Of a stretch of 64,000 bases of DNA, positions 1 through 11,648 are shown in pieces. The stretch is taken from positions 872,501-936,500 of the forward strand of contig JAPDOI010000135.1 of assembly GCA_029168955.1 (NCBI GenBank). Reading direction: 5' to 3'. The translations under genes were made by a program, and so were the position numbers. The notes beneath the pieces were generated by a model. The model was not told the origin of the DNA, ran no database searches, and saw nothing but the letters and a program-made list of their open reading frames with translations. This DNA is from Aplectana chamaeleonis (Eukaryota > Nematoda > Chromadorea > Rhabditida > Cosmocercidae). Every line of letters begins with the position of its first letter. Positions within the stretch are counted from its first letter, which is position 1.

Positions 1-74
1 CCTTCTTCTGTCCACCGTTTCACGTACTAAGTACGGATTAGGTTGCGTTCAGTATTTGTCAACTAACCACGTTT

Positions 75-368
75 AAGGGGTATGGTATACTTTGTCGCTG
101 TCATCAGCGACAGGCATGAAATCTAGCACAAATCGCGGCGGGACCAGCATCGGAGCAGCGGCATTGGTTGTCGTAGAAACAGTTATGGCGCGTGAGCCGC
201 AGCGACGTGTCGCAGAGGACTGACATACTGCAAGTGTGCCGAAGCCTGTCGCTGTTCAGCGCACTGCGAATGCGGCAGGTTTGAAGGGCGAGAGCTCCGC
301 GATAGGAGGTCGCTGTCGTTGTGAAGAGCAACGCGACCGTGTCTCGTAAAAGTATGTCATACCCCTAA
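75..368. repeat. Foldback MITE at left edge
   Basis: Inverted terminal repeats: AGGGGTATGGTATACTTT on the left matches the complement of AAAGTATGTCATACCCCT on the right, allowing two mismatches. The interior keeps partial symmetry (tcgctgtc motifs on both sides). The open frame across it is explained by this repeat. No transposase is visible, so it is a non-autonomous element. Confidence 0.6.
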
Positions 369-1383
369 CGGCACTGTATTACCCGTATTTCTCTGTTTTG
401 CCTCATCACTCATTCCACATCTTCCTCCCAGATCTTGAGAAACCCGCCTGTCTGATTCAGCTGTCCGCGTATCTGCTGGGCAACAAGGCGCAATTATACT
501 CGTAATGCCTCTCTCAAAACGCTAATACCGTTGTAAGCGTAAAACGAGCCATAATGACCATATTTGCGTGATTCTCATGGGCCGAATTCGAGAACTCTTC
601 CCAATTGCTAGCGAAACCACAACGAAAAATTACGATTCACGGTCTAAAATGTCGTAAATCGTAAACCGTAATTACGAAACCAAAAAACACCGTAAATCAT
701 AAAATCGTCAACCTTAATTACGTACGCACACCCCTGGTGCTGATCGATCTAGCGAGTTTCCTGGCAAGGGCGAGGGGGTAGATACCTAGTTTCTCTGTTC
801 TTGACTACACTTCGGAAAGTGAGCAGAAGGGAGTCCCGCACCTCCGTACACGCTAGACTTTTGCAGGAATTGAATACTAATCGAATAAATATACAAATTT
901 TAGAATATTCGATCTCTTGGTTTATTCAAAAAATCAATATATTCGTTTTTTTCGAATATTTGGTTTGTATGGAAAATCTAAGCTTCGTTTTTTTTTTGAA
1001 TGTTCGGTTTGATCGGAAAATGGAAGTATTCGTTCCTCGAATAGTCAGCTTATTGGGAAATCAAAAAAAACTTCTTTTTTTTCTCTTTGTCCCTTCTCGC
1101 AGTAGTCCCAATATGAGGACTTGGAGAATGGCGTTGTATAAAGGCTAGAACTCGATGCACGGCTCTCTCAACAGTACAAAATTAGTGGTTTTCTCCCGGC
1201 TTAGTCCGCTCAAATGAGTGAGCTCTTCAATTTACGACTTTTCATCGGATCATGAAACAGAGTCAAGAGAGTGATGTCTAATCGACTCGATTACATGCCC
1301 TAAGGTCTATTTTTCAATATATTGTGCGTAGTGAACGATTTTCCAGTAGCTGAATCTCGGCAAGCCCCGATGTATCGGGTTAA
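369..1383. other. No gene seen; degraded AT-rich sequence
   Basis: Contains short reiterated CGTAAATCGTAA-type words near 650-720 and TTCGAATAT-type words near 880-1040. No splice-consistent exon chain, RNA gene or transposase was recognised. Open frames here are short with no supporting signal. Confidence 0.5.
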
Positions 1384-1868
1384 AGGCAGTGTTCACTATA
1401 GAAATCGTTTTTTCTGTTTTTCCGCCTATATTGAAAACGGCCCCATGCTGATTCCAATGATATCTTTGAAATCGCACTCGACCTTTAGGGAACGGAGTTA
1501 TGGTCCCTCAAATATTGAGCTAAGAAAACATGGTGGACAAGTTGTCCGAGGCTTGTAACTTCCGTCTTTTGCAGCCGATGTATGCGAGCTGACCTAAGTA
1601 GAGAGAGAAGTTGAGGATGAAGGCAAGAACTGGGCTATTGATCGGAAACGATCGCTCATCTCACAATCTTGAGCATTCATTTGTTCACGTCGGTGGGCGT
1701 GGAAAGTGCATCTGGGGGTGACGAGCTGATGGGTGTCCAACTTTGGGGCCGTAGGGGACCGTTCTGAGCTCATTTTTCTCAGTTTTTTCAACGTTAGGGT
1801 TCCGCTAGGCCCTGCATCTGCCGATCTCCACCAGAAAATCAGCCATGGTTTTTATCGTGGACACCGCC
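1384..1868. mobile_element. TTAA-flanked MITE, family C copy 1
   Basis: Left end AGGCAGTGTTCACTATAG and right end GTGGACACCGCC are inverted repeats, each directly flanked by TTAA (1380-1383 and 1869-1872). That is the target duplication expected of piggyBac-type integration. The core carries a GTGGACAAGTTGTCCGAGGC stretch shared with copies at 1.9, 3.5, 8.2, 15.7 and 60.8 kb. No coding capacity. Confidence 0.7.
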
Positions 1869-1944
1869 TTAAAGCGAACAAAGTAAAACCTAGACAACCA
1901 TTTAATATAGAAGTAGTGTATCTAATCACCCAGCGAGTTTCTCA

Positions 1945-2438
1945 AAGGCACTGTTCGCGATAAACTTCATTCTCGAATTTTTCATGACAAACGCTTTTCT
2001 TGGCTCTCAGAAGCAGAACAGCGTCGAAAAAACGGGACGAAAAGCTACCCAGGAGCCGCAAAACGGCTTAGAAAAGTGGGCAAACTCCGCCATTGTGGGA
2101 AAGCCACGCCCCTTTCCGCCCCTCGATATTAACAAAGAACACTCGAAATCGTGAGTTGAGCGATGGTTTCCGATCAAAAGCCCCGTTCTTCGCTTCAGTC
2201 CCAACTTCTCTCTTTACTCAGGTCAGCTCGCATTCATTGGCTTTAAAAGACGGAAGTTACAAGCCTCGGACAACTCGTCCACCATGTTTCCTTAGCTCAG
2301 TATTTTGGGGACCATAACTCCGTTCCCAGAAGGTCTTGTACGATTTCAGAGACATCATTGGAATCATCATTGGAATGGGACCGGTTTCGAGCTAGGCAAA
2401 AAAAAACAGAAAAGCGATTTTTATCGCGAACAGCGCCT
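1945..2438. mobile_element. TTAA-type MITE, family C copy 2 (opposite orientation)
   Basis: Ends AGGCACTGTTCGCGATAAA and TTTATCGCGAACAGCGCCT form inverted repeats. Flanks are TCAA on both sides, a one-base variant of the TTAA seen at other copies. The core matches the copy at 1384-1868 in reverse orientation. Confidence 0.65.
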
Positions 2439-3212
2439 TCAAGCAAATCTATAAGTTTCTCATATGTTCGGCTCGAGCAAATGTCTGGCATGTGAGACAC
2501 AAAAACCTCATAAAACTGTAGTAAGCTTCAAGGAGTGAGACTGCACGACTAACAGAAACTTTTATATTCAGTGATTAGAAGTTCTACTCCATCTCTCTAT
2601 TCACCAGCAATTATCTACACCATTAACGAACAGTTTCGGTCTCCTTTCTGCACGCCCGATGCTATTTAGGTTATGGAGCTTCACAATTGGGCTTACGCAG
2701 CTTGAATGATCGATGGCTTCAGCTTTTCTATTGTTTGAACCCCTTCGTAGCGGAATTTTTTGATGATATTTTTTTATTGTGTTCTGTACAGTAAGTAAAA
2801 AACAGAACGGAAGAATGCAAAAACAGAAGCATAGCATTCTAGGAATCTTACACGGAATGATGAGCTGCTAACATGGATTTACATCATTGCATACCAGATT
2901 TAGGTTCAAATATCCTAACGGTGCCCGAATTTATCGGATGTATCTAATATTAGATCCAATAGGATTTTGAAAGTTTTTTTTTTCAATACTCGATTGGTTA
3001 TACAATAACGAGCACTTTTTTTTTTGCAAAAGTGGCGTTTTACAGCGCTTTTCACGTTCACAATGGCATAATTTGCTTAGAAGTAGCCCGGATTCAATTT
3101 TTAGTCAATTTTCGAATGCTTTCAACGAGTCCCATACAGTATCGTTACAAAACAGTATATTTAACTTCAGAAAATTATCGAAAGTTGCATACTTCCACCT
3201 CGGAATCCTTAA

Positions 3213-3688
3213 AGGCACAGTCCAAGCTCAGGGGCGAAATCTGAGATTTTAACACAATTGTGAAGTAGACCCACCCCATATTACACCTGCCAAGTGCGAG
3301 CTCTCAATTCCTCCGAATAAGCGAGATATAGAAGGAAGCCACCCTGGGGCTCCCTCATCCGGAAGCCACTTTGGCACGCCCCTTTTACGGTCCTTCGAGC
3401 TCAGAAGTGGCGAGATGAGCGACAATTTCCTATCAATAACTCTGCGCTTCCCTTCATTCCCAGCCTCTCTATCCATTCAGGTCGGCTCGCATACATCGGT
3501 TGCAAATGAAGGAAGTTACAAGCCACGGACAACTCGTCCACCATGCTTCCGTAGCTCAATTTTCGAGGGACCATAACTTCGTTCCTAGAGGTTCTTGAAC
3601 GATTTCGGAGACATTATTGGATTCAGCGTGAGGTCGTTTGCAATATAGACAGAAAAACAGAGAAACGATTTCGATGTTGGACTGTGCC
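3213..3688. mobile_element. TTAA-flanked MITE, family B copy 1
   Basis: Left end AGGCACAGTCCAAGCTCAG and right end TTGGACTGTGCC form inverted repeats, with TTAA at 3209-3212 and 3689-3692. A new AGGCATCGTCCACGATGG end begins at once after the right TTAA, so two elements abut through one shared target tetranucleotide. Confidence 0.7.
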
Positions 3689-4079
3689 TTAAAGGCATCG
3701 TCCACGATGGATTTCGTTTTCGAGTTTTTTTTATATATAATAAGAGCTCCAGTACCCTATATAACAGCTACGTTGAAAAAACCACAAGAAAATCACTGAA
3801 AACCTCCTTTTCAGACCGAAAATATCTCAATCGACTTCTGAGAAAGGAAGAGTCGATCGCTAGAGATTGCTGTTTTGATCAATAATCTCACGATCAAATG
3901 AAGTTTATCTTTCTTTTAAGTGATCAGTGAAGAAGAAAAAGTAACCGATGTGTGTAGAAAAGTCATTCTTCACGTAAATGTATACTATATTCCATCAACT
4001 TCTCCTCAGTAGTACTGTATCAATTAATGATCATTTACTTATACGATGGCTCACTGCAAATTGTGCCAGATGACTGACG

Positions 4080-4239
4080 GAGGGCCGGTCTCTTTTGCCG
4101 GAATTTTAGACATTCGACCTAATTTATCTTAACAATGAAGCGTTTTTAATCGGACAAACTCTCCCTGCGTTCTTGGATGGGCCCAGAGAATCATTTAAAC
4201 CGAAAAAACGGTGAGTGGTTTTTAGCGCGTGCGATGCCT
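4080..4239. repeat. Partial copy of the 11.2-kb palindromic element
   Basis: The segment with GACAAACTCTCCCTGCGTTC, GGGCCCA and AAAAAACGGTGAGTGG-type words, ending GCGATGCCT, is a diverged match to the right arm of the palindrome ending near 11,644. It directly abuts the TTAA of the next MITE. Confidence 0.55.
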
Positions 4240-4243
4240 TTAA

Positions 4244-4781
4244 AGGCAGTGGTGGCGATCAAATATGCTTGTCGTCTTTTTCTCTCTAAACTCCTTTCTG
4301 GGTCTCGAGTAGTAGGACCTATAAGAAAAAATCGCGAAAAAAACGCAGTTCTGGGCAAAATATTAAACCTGAGCTTCCTTGTCTTTTGATGGTGGACGAG
4401 TCCACCCCACATCATCGGCATCGATTATCTCTAGTATCAAGAACATCAGCTGGCTTGAAATTGAATTTAAATCAATGAACTTACGGATTTATGTACACAT
4501 CTAGTCAAAAACATTGGTTGGAGTGCTTGTTTTCATTGTTCAACAGTTTTATTAGGTAAATTTGCATTTATTTCTTCCTCTGAGTGTCGATGATTTTCGA
4601 TTGCTTGGCGTGAGACTGTGATCTTTCTGTGCACGTGTGCACGAACTGGAAGTTCAGGGTCTTAATAACTCTAATTCTAGCCCGTTTTTCACCGCGCTAC
4701 CTTCATGGTTTTTGAGCTGTTTTTGATCTAAGCTGATTTTTGTTGTTTTTTCGATAACGTTTTTCATCATGACCACTGCCT
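4244..4781. mobile_element. TTAA-flanked MITE, family A copy 1
   Basis: Terminal inverted repeat AGGCAGTGGT with TTAA at 4240-4243 and 4782-4785. Interior landmarks include a GATTTTTT-rich stretch, GTGCACGTGTGCACGAACTG and TGTACACATCTAGTC. All recur in the copies at 42.2, 43.1 and 50.0 kb, so the family is well defined here by four members of about 540-550 bp without insertions. Confidence 0.8.
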
Positions 4782-5120
4782 TTAAATATGAACTGACCAG
4801 ACGGTCATAATAGCAATAGTCTCTCATGATTTTTTGATCTGTGGTTGATGGAGTTACCAGAGAGGAATATCTTCATATTTTTCGACAAAGTTCCGGTTTC
4901 AAAAGGGCTTCTTAAACACACCATTTCAACCGCTTCATTACGAGAAATACGGAGACTTGTGTACTATAAAGTGATTTAACACTCAAAGACAGCATACACG
5001 CTCGCTAAAGTAGTTGAGGTAACGACGTTGTTAAACTCAGACGACCAATACTGAAACACCTGCGTCGTTGAAAGAGCTAAAAGTGAGCCAAAGCCACCGT
5101 TTTGAAGCAGTAACGTTTTA

Positions 5121-5400
5121 CTGTGCTTATCTGGGCCAAATTCCGGTCCGCAATAACGTCTCGACACGCTTTGCGGCCGCACGCTCCTGAGCCAGAAGAG
5201 CTTTCAGCGCAGCAGCCGCCGATCTGCTGACTATAGTTGGGTTTTGGAAACTGGAAACTCAGAAAAATTGGAGAAAATTGTATAAAAAAAGCCACATCGA
5301 GTCGGCTTTGGCGCTGAAAACCCGACTGAGTCGAGCGCGTGCGGCTGCAAAGTGTGTCGAGACGAAATTACGGACCGGATTTAGGCCCAGAAAAGCACAG
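5121..5400. mobile_element. TA-flanked foldback MITE, family E copy 1
   Basis: Long inverted arms beginning CTGTGCTTATCTGGGCC and ending GGCCCAGAAAAGCACAG, flanked by TA on both sides (5119-5120, 5401-5402). Arms contain TCCGGTCCGCAA, TCTCGACACGCTTTGCGGCC and their complements. No transposase. Sister copies lie at 20,452 and 25,905. Confidence 0.8.
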
Positions 5401-5849
5401 TATGAGAAGGAGGGGTTCCACAGGTAAAGTGGGTGAGGCCCCACACCCGGCTGCTCAAAATCGCTAAAAAGGTCATTTTGGCTCGTTTTCATGCTTTCAA
5501 GCGGTATCAACGTCTAGTACCAGGGCCATACGAGTGGAGTAACATTGATAATCCAATCATATTTGCGCTCATGTGCATTTGCGAGCACGTTGTCCTTTTT
5601 CAACCAAATTATATGTATATGTACATGTTTATTACATTCACTCAAGGTAAATGCGTGATAATAATGAGAAGACTTACAGAAGAATTTTAAAAAATATCAA
5701 CACCGAAAAAAAAACAACCGAACAACACAACAACTGGAGCGAAAATACTCCTAGCTTTCCTTCACCCTGCCAATCAGACACACGAAGATCTATCTCTAGA
5801 AAAGAAGAAAGAAGCGAAAATGCTAAGTTTCGTAGCTAAGAATTTTGTT

Positions 5850-7235
5850 GGGATACCCCTCGCCTAAACTGACCCAAGGAAGCAGCGCTGGTGACTCTTC
5901 CAGCGATTTTCAGGTATGCACTACCCGCCGTATGTACAAAAGACCTAACCCTAACTAACAGTGATAATTGGATGACCGAGTAATATTTTCATTATTTCAC
6001 CTCTAGTTCTTGATGTGACCAGTTTGAAATAGGGTGCGAGCCTGAAAACAGTGCTGTTTTCCAAAAGTTTGTGAACCATGCAAAGGTCAAATACTCTGCG
6101 CCGAGAATCCAGCGTTGGCAACCCAGAATATATTTGTTTCTTTTGTGGGCCCTGGGTATCTTGGAATTAAGGAAACCACCGATACGAATCAGCAGTCTGC
6201 GAGTGAAACTACTCTAAACCTTTTCGAGCGCGCCAATATCCTTTTTCTTGTGTGGAGCGAATACTGATGTTCCAGATTCCACAATGGATCATATATAAGT
6301 CTTATGTGCTCGGAGCAGAACCTGTTTGTTTTCAGTGGAGATACCCTCATAAATCTGATAAACCGCCTGTGAGCCGATTGGCATTTGATTTCGATATGCA
6401 CAGAAAAATCCAACTTCCAATCGTAGTGATAACCGAGGTCTCGAACCGAGTCTACCGCTCGCAGCGCGACACCAGCACATGTATATGAATGGGCCGTCGG
6501 CGCCGGACTCAAATGAACCCGCATTAATACTGTTTTTTGAGGAGCCAGTGGGAGCTGTCATTCTTTCGCCCAGTCAACTATCAGTCCCCTCCTGCAGCAC
6601 TTGGAAATCTAGAGGTTCAGAAATGATTTGTAGAGCTTTATGTCGTCCGCATAAAGTTTCACCTTAACACTTTTGTCATGAAAAATGATAGGAATGTCAG
6701 CTGTGAAGATACTAAACTATATCGGTGATAGTACACCCCCTTGTGGTACCCCGCTCGCTATGTTTCTCACCTCTGAATAACACTCCTCGACTCTCACCTA
6801 AAACGTTCTATTAGATAAGAATTGGGCGAGCGTTCTATCGAAATTGGATGAAAACCCAGATCCTGTAGTTTTTATAGCAGTTTCAAATACGAGACACGAT
6901 CAAATGCTTTTGCAAAGTCAAAGTGAATGACATCGCAACTGCATTTCTTGTCAAGGGCCTCGGTCCAATCATTTATGCATTCCAAAAGGTTCGTTTCTAC
7001 CGATCTTCCAGGTACAGAACCATGTTGGCTCCCGGGACTGATGTTGTTCGAAAACAGATGTAGAACTATTTGCTCCTTCAAGACCTTCTCAAACAGCCTG
7101 CAGAAGAGTGAGGTTATGCTAACTGGTCTATAACTTCCTGGATCAGCGGCCGGCTCTTTCTTCAAAATTGGTGTTACAAAAGAGTACTTCTAGCGGACTG
7201 GAATTTCCCCATACATAAGAGACTGGTTGAAAATA
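5850..7235 (-). pseudogene. CR1/Jockey-type LINE reverse transcriptase relic
   Basis: Read leftwards from about 7235, the frame shows canonical non-LTR reverse transcriptase blocks: PGSYRPVSITSLFCRLFEKV, then HFDFAKAFDRVSY (first catalytic aspartates), then GVPQGGVLSPI, then KLYADDIKLY with the YADD active site at 6642-6653. Next come VRDLGYHYDWKLDFS and a C-terminal SGLPTLDSRRRVFDLCMVHK block typical of CR1/Jockey elements. Stop codons interrupt it at several points (one inside the GGVLSPI block). The endonuclease half and 5' end are missing, consistent with 5' truncation on integration. It is a dead copy whose original role was target-primed reverse transcription. Confidence 0.85.
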
Positions 7236-7878
7236 TAGGCCAAGAGACCACAAGTAACATGTGCAATTTTCTGAACAAAAAAAAAACAGCAAAAAAACAT
7301 TTCCATCAGAATTTTTCGGGGTTTTCTGGTCAATTCTCAATGCTGGCAACCCCAAGCCTTCGATTCAGACCATAAAATTTATAGTATTTTTGAGCGTGTG
7401 TGCTGTGCCTTTAAAGTCATCGTGCGCGCTGGGACTCACTTCCAATTTTTTGTGTACAATCAAACCATACAGGCTTGCTGACCTCACCACAGAACTCGAG
7501 GATCCGTTAGTGCACAGCTTAAAAGTTTACGGCACCTGAAAAGTGGTGTTGGCTCCAACAGGTAACCTTTTTGGGTCGATCATCTAGCACTTTTTCATTG
7601 AATGTTGATGTGACCGTCCAACAACATGGAAAACATTTATGACACACAGAAAAACTTCAAAAATAGACAGTGAACAGGCCTCCGAACGCAGAAAAACGTC
7701 AAGAACGATTTTGGCACGGAATTCAAAGCCAATTTAACAGTCTATTCAAACTGGTTTTCCTTAACGAATCAAGGTTTTTCAGAGTCTCTTTACATATTTT
7801 CGTTCTCTACAAAGGCCAAGCTACACAAAAACGTTATAAAGTAATTCATGGTTTTCCGCGCATGGACGATGCCTTTAA
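7236..7878. other. No gene seen; MITE debris
   Basis: Contains a GTGCCTTTAAAGTCATCG junction near 7405 resembling the TTAA/AGGCA ends elsewhere. No coding exon or RNA gene was recognised. Confidence 0.45.
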
Positions 7879-8351
7879 AGGCACAGTCCAACCTCAGAGG
7901 TAATTTTTGATATTATGGTCCGGTCGCCGCCTATAGCAACCCTGCCAAGCGATAAATCTCAATTCGCTCAAATAAGCGAGGAAAAGCCAGGAAAAAGTCG
8001 GCTACGCCCCCTCGGAAGAAAAAATGGGCAACGCCCACTAGCAGGTTTCCGACCTCAATAGGGAGGAGACGCGCGAATGATTTTATTCAAAACCTATGTT
8101 CTTCGATTTGTTTCTGGCCTGGCTTTATATTGTGGCCTGCTTCAGAACGATAGCTGCGAACAACGAGAAAATACAGACTCGTGACAACTCGTCCGCAAAC
8201 TTCTAGCCTTTCAAAATCGAGATTTTAGAGGAGCCGTAACTCCGTTCATAGTGAGTTCTTAGCGATTCTGGAGATACCATTGTGATCAGCGTGAAATTTT
8301 CTCCAAGATAGGCAGAAAAACGAAAAATCGTTTCTGAGGTTGACTGTGTCT
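7879..8351. mobile_element. TTAA-flanked MITE, family B copy 2
   Basis: AGGCACAGTCCAACCTCAG at the left and GAGGTTGACTGTGTC at the right are inverted repeats, with TTAA at 7875-7878 and 8352-8355. Interior words GGTCCGGTCGCCGC and TAGCAACCCTGCC recur in the copies near 16.0 and 63.6 kb. Confidence 0.75.
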
Positions 8352-8355
8352 TTAA

Positions 8356-9329
8356 AGAATGCACTGGGAATTTTTATTCGTAGGAATGTTTTAAAACCAC
8401 TCATTAGGCTTATCGGCCCTCTGGGAGGACGACATTTCATTAGTTATTTTTCTGTCGTCGTCAATGCTATTTTTTCTCCCCTCTGCTCTTTCTCCTACCT
8501 TATCCTCACTTTGACAGCCCATTCTGCACCAATGCGGTCAGTATGACGTCACATGGGGTAATCGACGATGATTGACCGCTGACCTGAGCTATAGTGATCA
8601 GTGGGCATCGTTGCCTCCTCCTCGGCCCAACGCCGATGCCATTCCTCCTACTGCATCATCTTCGCGCCAGAAATAACACCTCAAACGTGGGAAACTTGCC
8701 CTCTACTAGTAATCCACAGGTAAGCGAGTATGATCCCCTTCATATTCAATTCTGTGTAGTTAGGTGTGTGTGTGTTCTCCTCTGAACAAGTTCCTAGTCA
8801 TCCTCCATCACGTACCGGATCATATCCATCCAACCATCCCGGATTGACCGGATTTCCGTTGGCTGTGTTCGGTTTTTCCTGTTTGCTAAATCGTCTTCAG
8901 CACTTGAGTGAGCACGCGCACCGATAAGATTCTCTCAAGTGGACGCGGTTCATCCGGAAAAAGTAGCCTGTGTCAGATTTTTTCTTCAAAACTCAAAATT
9001 GAAATATTGACTCAAGTCCAGATGTTATTTGATCACTGTAATTCAACTGTTCCTTCCCTCGAATGATATGAAACAACTTTATATTTCACTTGATTTTTGA
9101 GAAGTATTCGCGTACCTTCACTTCTTTTAATTCGTCACCTTTCTCGTGAGCTTCTATACATGCTCTTTCAGTTACCTGAGACTAATTTTTCTAATTTTTT
9201 GATAATGTTGTTGAAATTCTCATATTTTACGCACAAAACAAATTATATGATTTCAGGGTGCAGGGGGAGATGGCAGTACGGGGTGGGGTTTATAACTTCA
9301 TCGGCCTATCACCCATGTCCTGAGGGGTG
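8356..9329. other. No supported gene; one weak exon-like stretch
   Basis: Around 8599-8720 an open frame ends at a good donor (CCACAG then GTAAGC), but no partner exon in matching phase was found. The rest is AT-rich with no recognisable element. Confidence 0.35.
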
Positions 9330-9690
9330 GAGAGACCTCTGGGACAGGGGCTGTCTACACACCGAGGTAGGAGTTGTCCCGTTTTTGCAGTTTGAAACGT
9401 CACGCCACTCAACGCGGGCGAAGTGGTCCCGAATGGAAGTAGGGCCGCAAAAGGCGGGACAACTCCTCCCTCGGTTTAGAAAGCCCCTGCCCCGAGGCCT
9501 CTGCCGAATAGCCGACGGAAAATCTCACCCGCGGCTGGCGCGGCGGTAGCGTGCGCCAGCCTGTTAATCGATTCAGGCCGAGAGGAGACCATACCACCTG
9601 CCTCCAGTGAGATTTAAACCGCCCGCGTCAGCCGCGGGTGAATTATGAACTTTTTCCTCTCGAGGAGGCAAGCCACGGACGTAACTGTAA
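9330..9690. repeat. GC-rich double foldback
   Basis: Two nested inverted repeats. The first pairs GGGACAGGGGCTGTC...GAGGTAGGAGTTGTCCCG with CGGGACAACTCCTCCCTCGG...GCCCCTGCCCC. The second pairs CTCACCCGCGGCTGGCGCGG with CCGCCCGCGTCAGCCGCGGG. The outer arm resembles the foldback inserted in the MITE at 42.76-43.04 kb. Confidence 0.6.
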
Positions 9691-9699
9691 AGGCTATAA

Positions 9700-9840
9700 A
9701 ACAGCGAATTTCTCATGGTTTCTACGCGTGCTGGTGCGGAGCGGCGATTAGAGACAGTGAGAGAGCGCATGGCAGACGGACGGAGCAGAATGGCCCGCGC
9801 CGCATGCACCTTGAGTCGTGAGAATTACGACGTTTTACAG
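9700..9840. repeat. Dispersed repeat family G, copy 1
   Basis: A block of about 140 bp with GCTATAAAACAGCGAATTTC at one end and GACGTTTTACAG at the other, and GAGACAGTGAGAGAGCGCATG inside. Similar blocks occur at 14.17-14.31, 24.23-24.33, 28.64-28.80 and 29.10-29.26 kb in both orientations. Function unknown. Confidence 0.5.
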
Positions 9841-10691
9841 AGGATATGTAATCTCTATTGCTAACTGTGATTGGGTCGTAGGCGCAGTACAGATCAGAGG
9901 AGGATTTCTCCAGCACTACGAATCCCACCCAGGACCACTTCGTTTAATATTATAGCTTGATGTTTCGATGTTTCGGACTGCAAAACATGGGACAACTTCT
10001 CCTTTCATGTGTACTGCGCCTACGAGGGCCTCAAGATGGGGTAGGTAGCTTTTACGGATGCAACAAAGGATCGTTCGAGAAGGAGAAGGGTTAATTGAGC
10101 GAGATAAGCGTATACGATATCGTTTATGATCGTTCTTTGCTCGTCCAAGATAATAATGGGTCTTTTTTGCTGGGGGCACCGATCTCTAATAATCTGGGAA
10201 ACGAGAAGCACCGCAATACTGATTTATCCTCCAGACAACAGTTTATTTATAAAAAAGCGAAGAATTTTTGAGACTTTTATGAAAATTTTCAAAATCTTCT
10301 GCTTTTTTTTAAATTTCTGCTACCGACACATGCTATGCACATAGGAACATTCAGATGAGATTTGTTTAGAAATTATTGTTGCTCTCTAAGGAAAATTTTT
10401 TCTCGAAGTCATTGTACCCAGAGGTGATTCAGCCAAGGCCAGGAAAGAAGTTTGCAAAGTTGCCATGAAAATCATCATTTCACGAAGTCCTGAATGACAT
10501 AGGGCCCAGCTCCCTCATTTTGAGCCGGTCGAAGTAAGGCTTATTGGGCTTATCATGTCAAAATCTTCTTATCACTCTCATGACCGGCCGCTCCGCTGCT
10601 TACCCCGCCCGGACTCATCCGAGCAAGCTAGGCTTTAGCTAGCCATTTAATTTTGCGTATGGTAGGACCAGTCTGAACATACATATCTGTA

Positions 10692-10882
10692 CTGTCCATG
10701 TTGAATAGAAATCCCGGTCTGTAGTCGCGCACAACCGCTGTTGCAACACGCAGTCGTACGGGACCTTGGTGTTTCGGCACGATTAGGCTTTGCTTCAGCA
10801 CGATTATCTCCGAGCTGCGCGCTGCAACAGCGATTGTCCGCAACTGCGGTCCAAAATTTCGCTTCGATATAAACAATAAGTA
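10692..10882. mobile_element. TA-type foldback MITE, family F copy 1
   Basis: Left CTGTCCATGTTGAATAGAAA and right TTTCGCTTCGATATAAACAA form diverged inverted arms. Both arms contain a block like GCAACAGCGGTTGTCCGCAA. A second copy ends at 27,565 with the same CTGTC terminus beside TA. Confidence 0.6.
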
Positions 10883-11192
10883 ATCTTCTCTGGGAATCGA
10901 TTGTAGTGATTATCTTAAGTTCTAGTGAAACTGCTGCGTTGTTTTCCGAAATTTGTGAAGATCTGATCACTTTGACCCGATTAGATGTAAACCATCAGGG
11001 GTCCTTAACACTTCCGCCTCCGCGCCGCTCCGCGCCGGGCGCGGCAGCGCAAGTGTAAACGACCGCTTAGACGACTCACCATCAGCGGGTATATCGCTTC
11101 GTCCGTCTATTGAAGCGCAATATCTATTATATAATAGATCTTCTATACTTGGGCAGATGGATTTTTTTCGAATGATGGACTTTATGGATTAA

Positions 11193-11644
11193 AGGCATCG
11201 TACGCGCTGAAAACCACCTACCGTTTTTTGGGTTTGAATCATTGGTTGGGCCCGCCTGAGAACATGGGTAGAGTTTGTCGGGTCACCGATGCTTTATTGG
11301 GAAGATATGGGAGATCGAATGCCTCGAATTCCGCCAAAAGAGGCCGGCCTTCCGACTGCCGTGTGGCATCAAATGAGAAAAGAATGTGGCTTATCATCAA
11401 ATGATAAGCTTATATTAGTGGAAGTTGTTGTAACATTTGTTGATAAGCGACTTTCTTTTCTCATTTGAAGCCAGACGGCTGCAGGAAGGCCGGCCTCTTT
11501 TGGCGGAACTCAAGGCATTCGATCTCCCATATCTTCCCAAAAAAGCATCGGTGACCCGACAAACTCTACCCACGTTCTCAGGCGGACCCAACCATTGATT
11601 CAAACCCAAAAAACGGTAGGCGGTTTTCAGCGTGTACGATGCCT
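11193..11644. repeat. 452-bp palindromic foldback element
   Basis: Arms of about 210 bp are nearly exact reverse complements. AGGCATCGTACGCGCTGAAA at the left matches the complement of TTTTCAGCGTGTACGATGCC at the right, and the arms share GGGTTTGAATCA, AGAGGCCGGCCTTCC and CATATCTTCCCA-type words. The loop is about 40 bp. Flanks are TTAA (11189-11192) and TCAA (11645-11648), so it belongs with the TTAA elements. Such arms could form a long RNA hairpin if transcribed. Confidence 0.8.
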
Positions 11645-11648
11645 TCAA

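Noticed and set aside
8599..8720. Exon ending at a good donor (CCACAG/GTAAGC)
   Set aside because: No partner exon in matching phase was found on either side.
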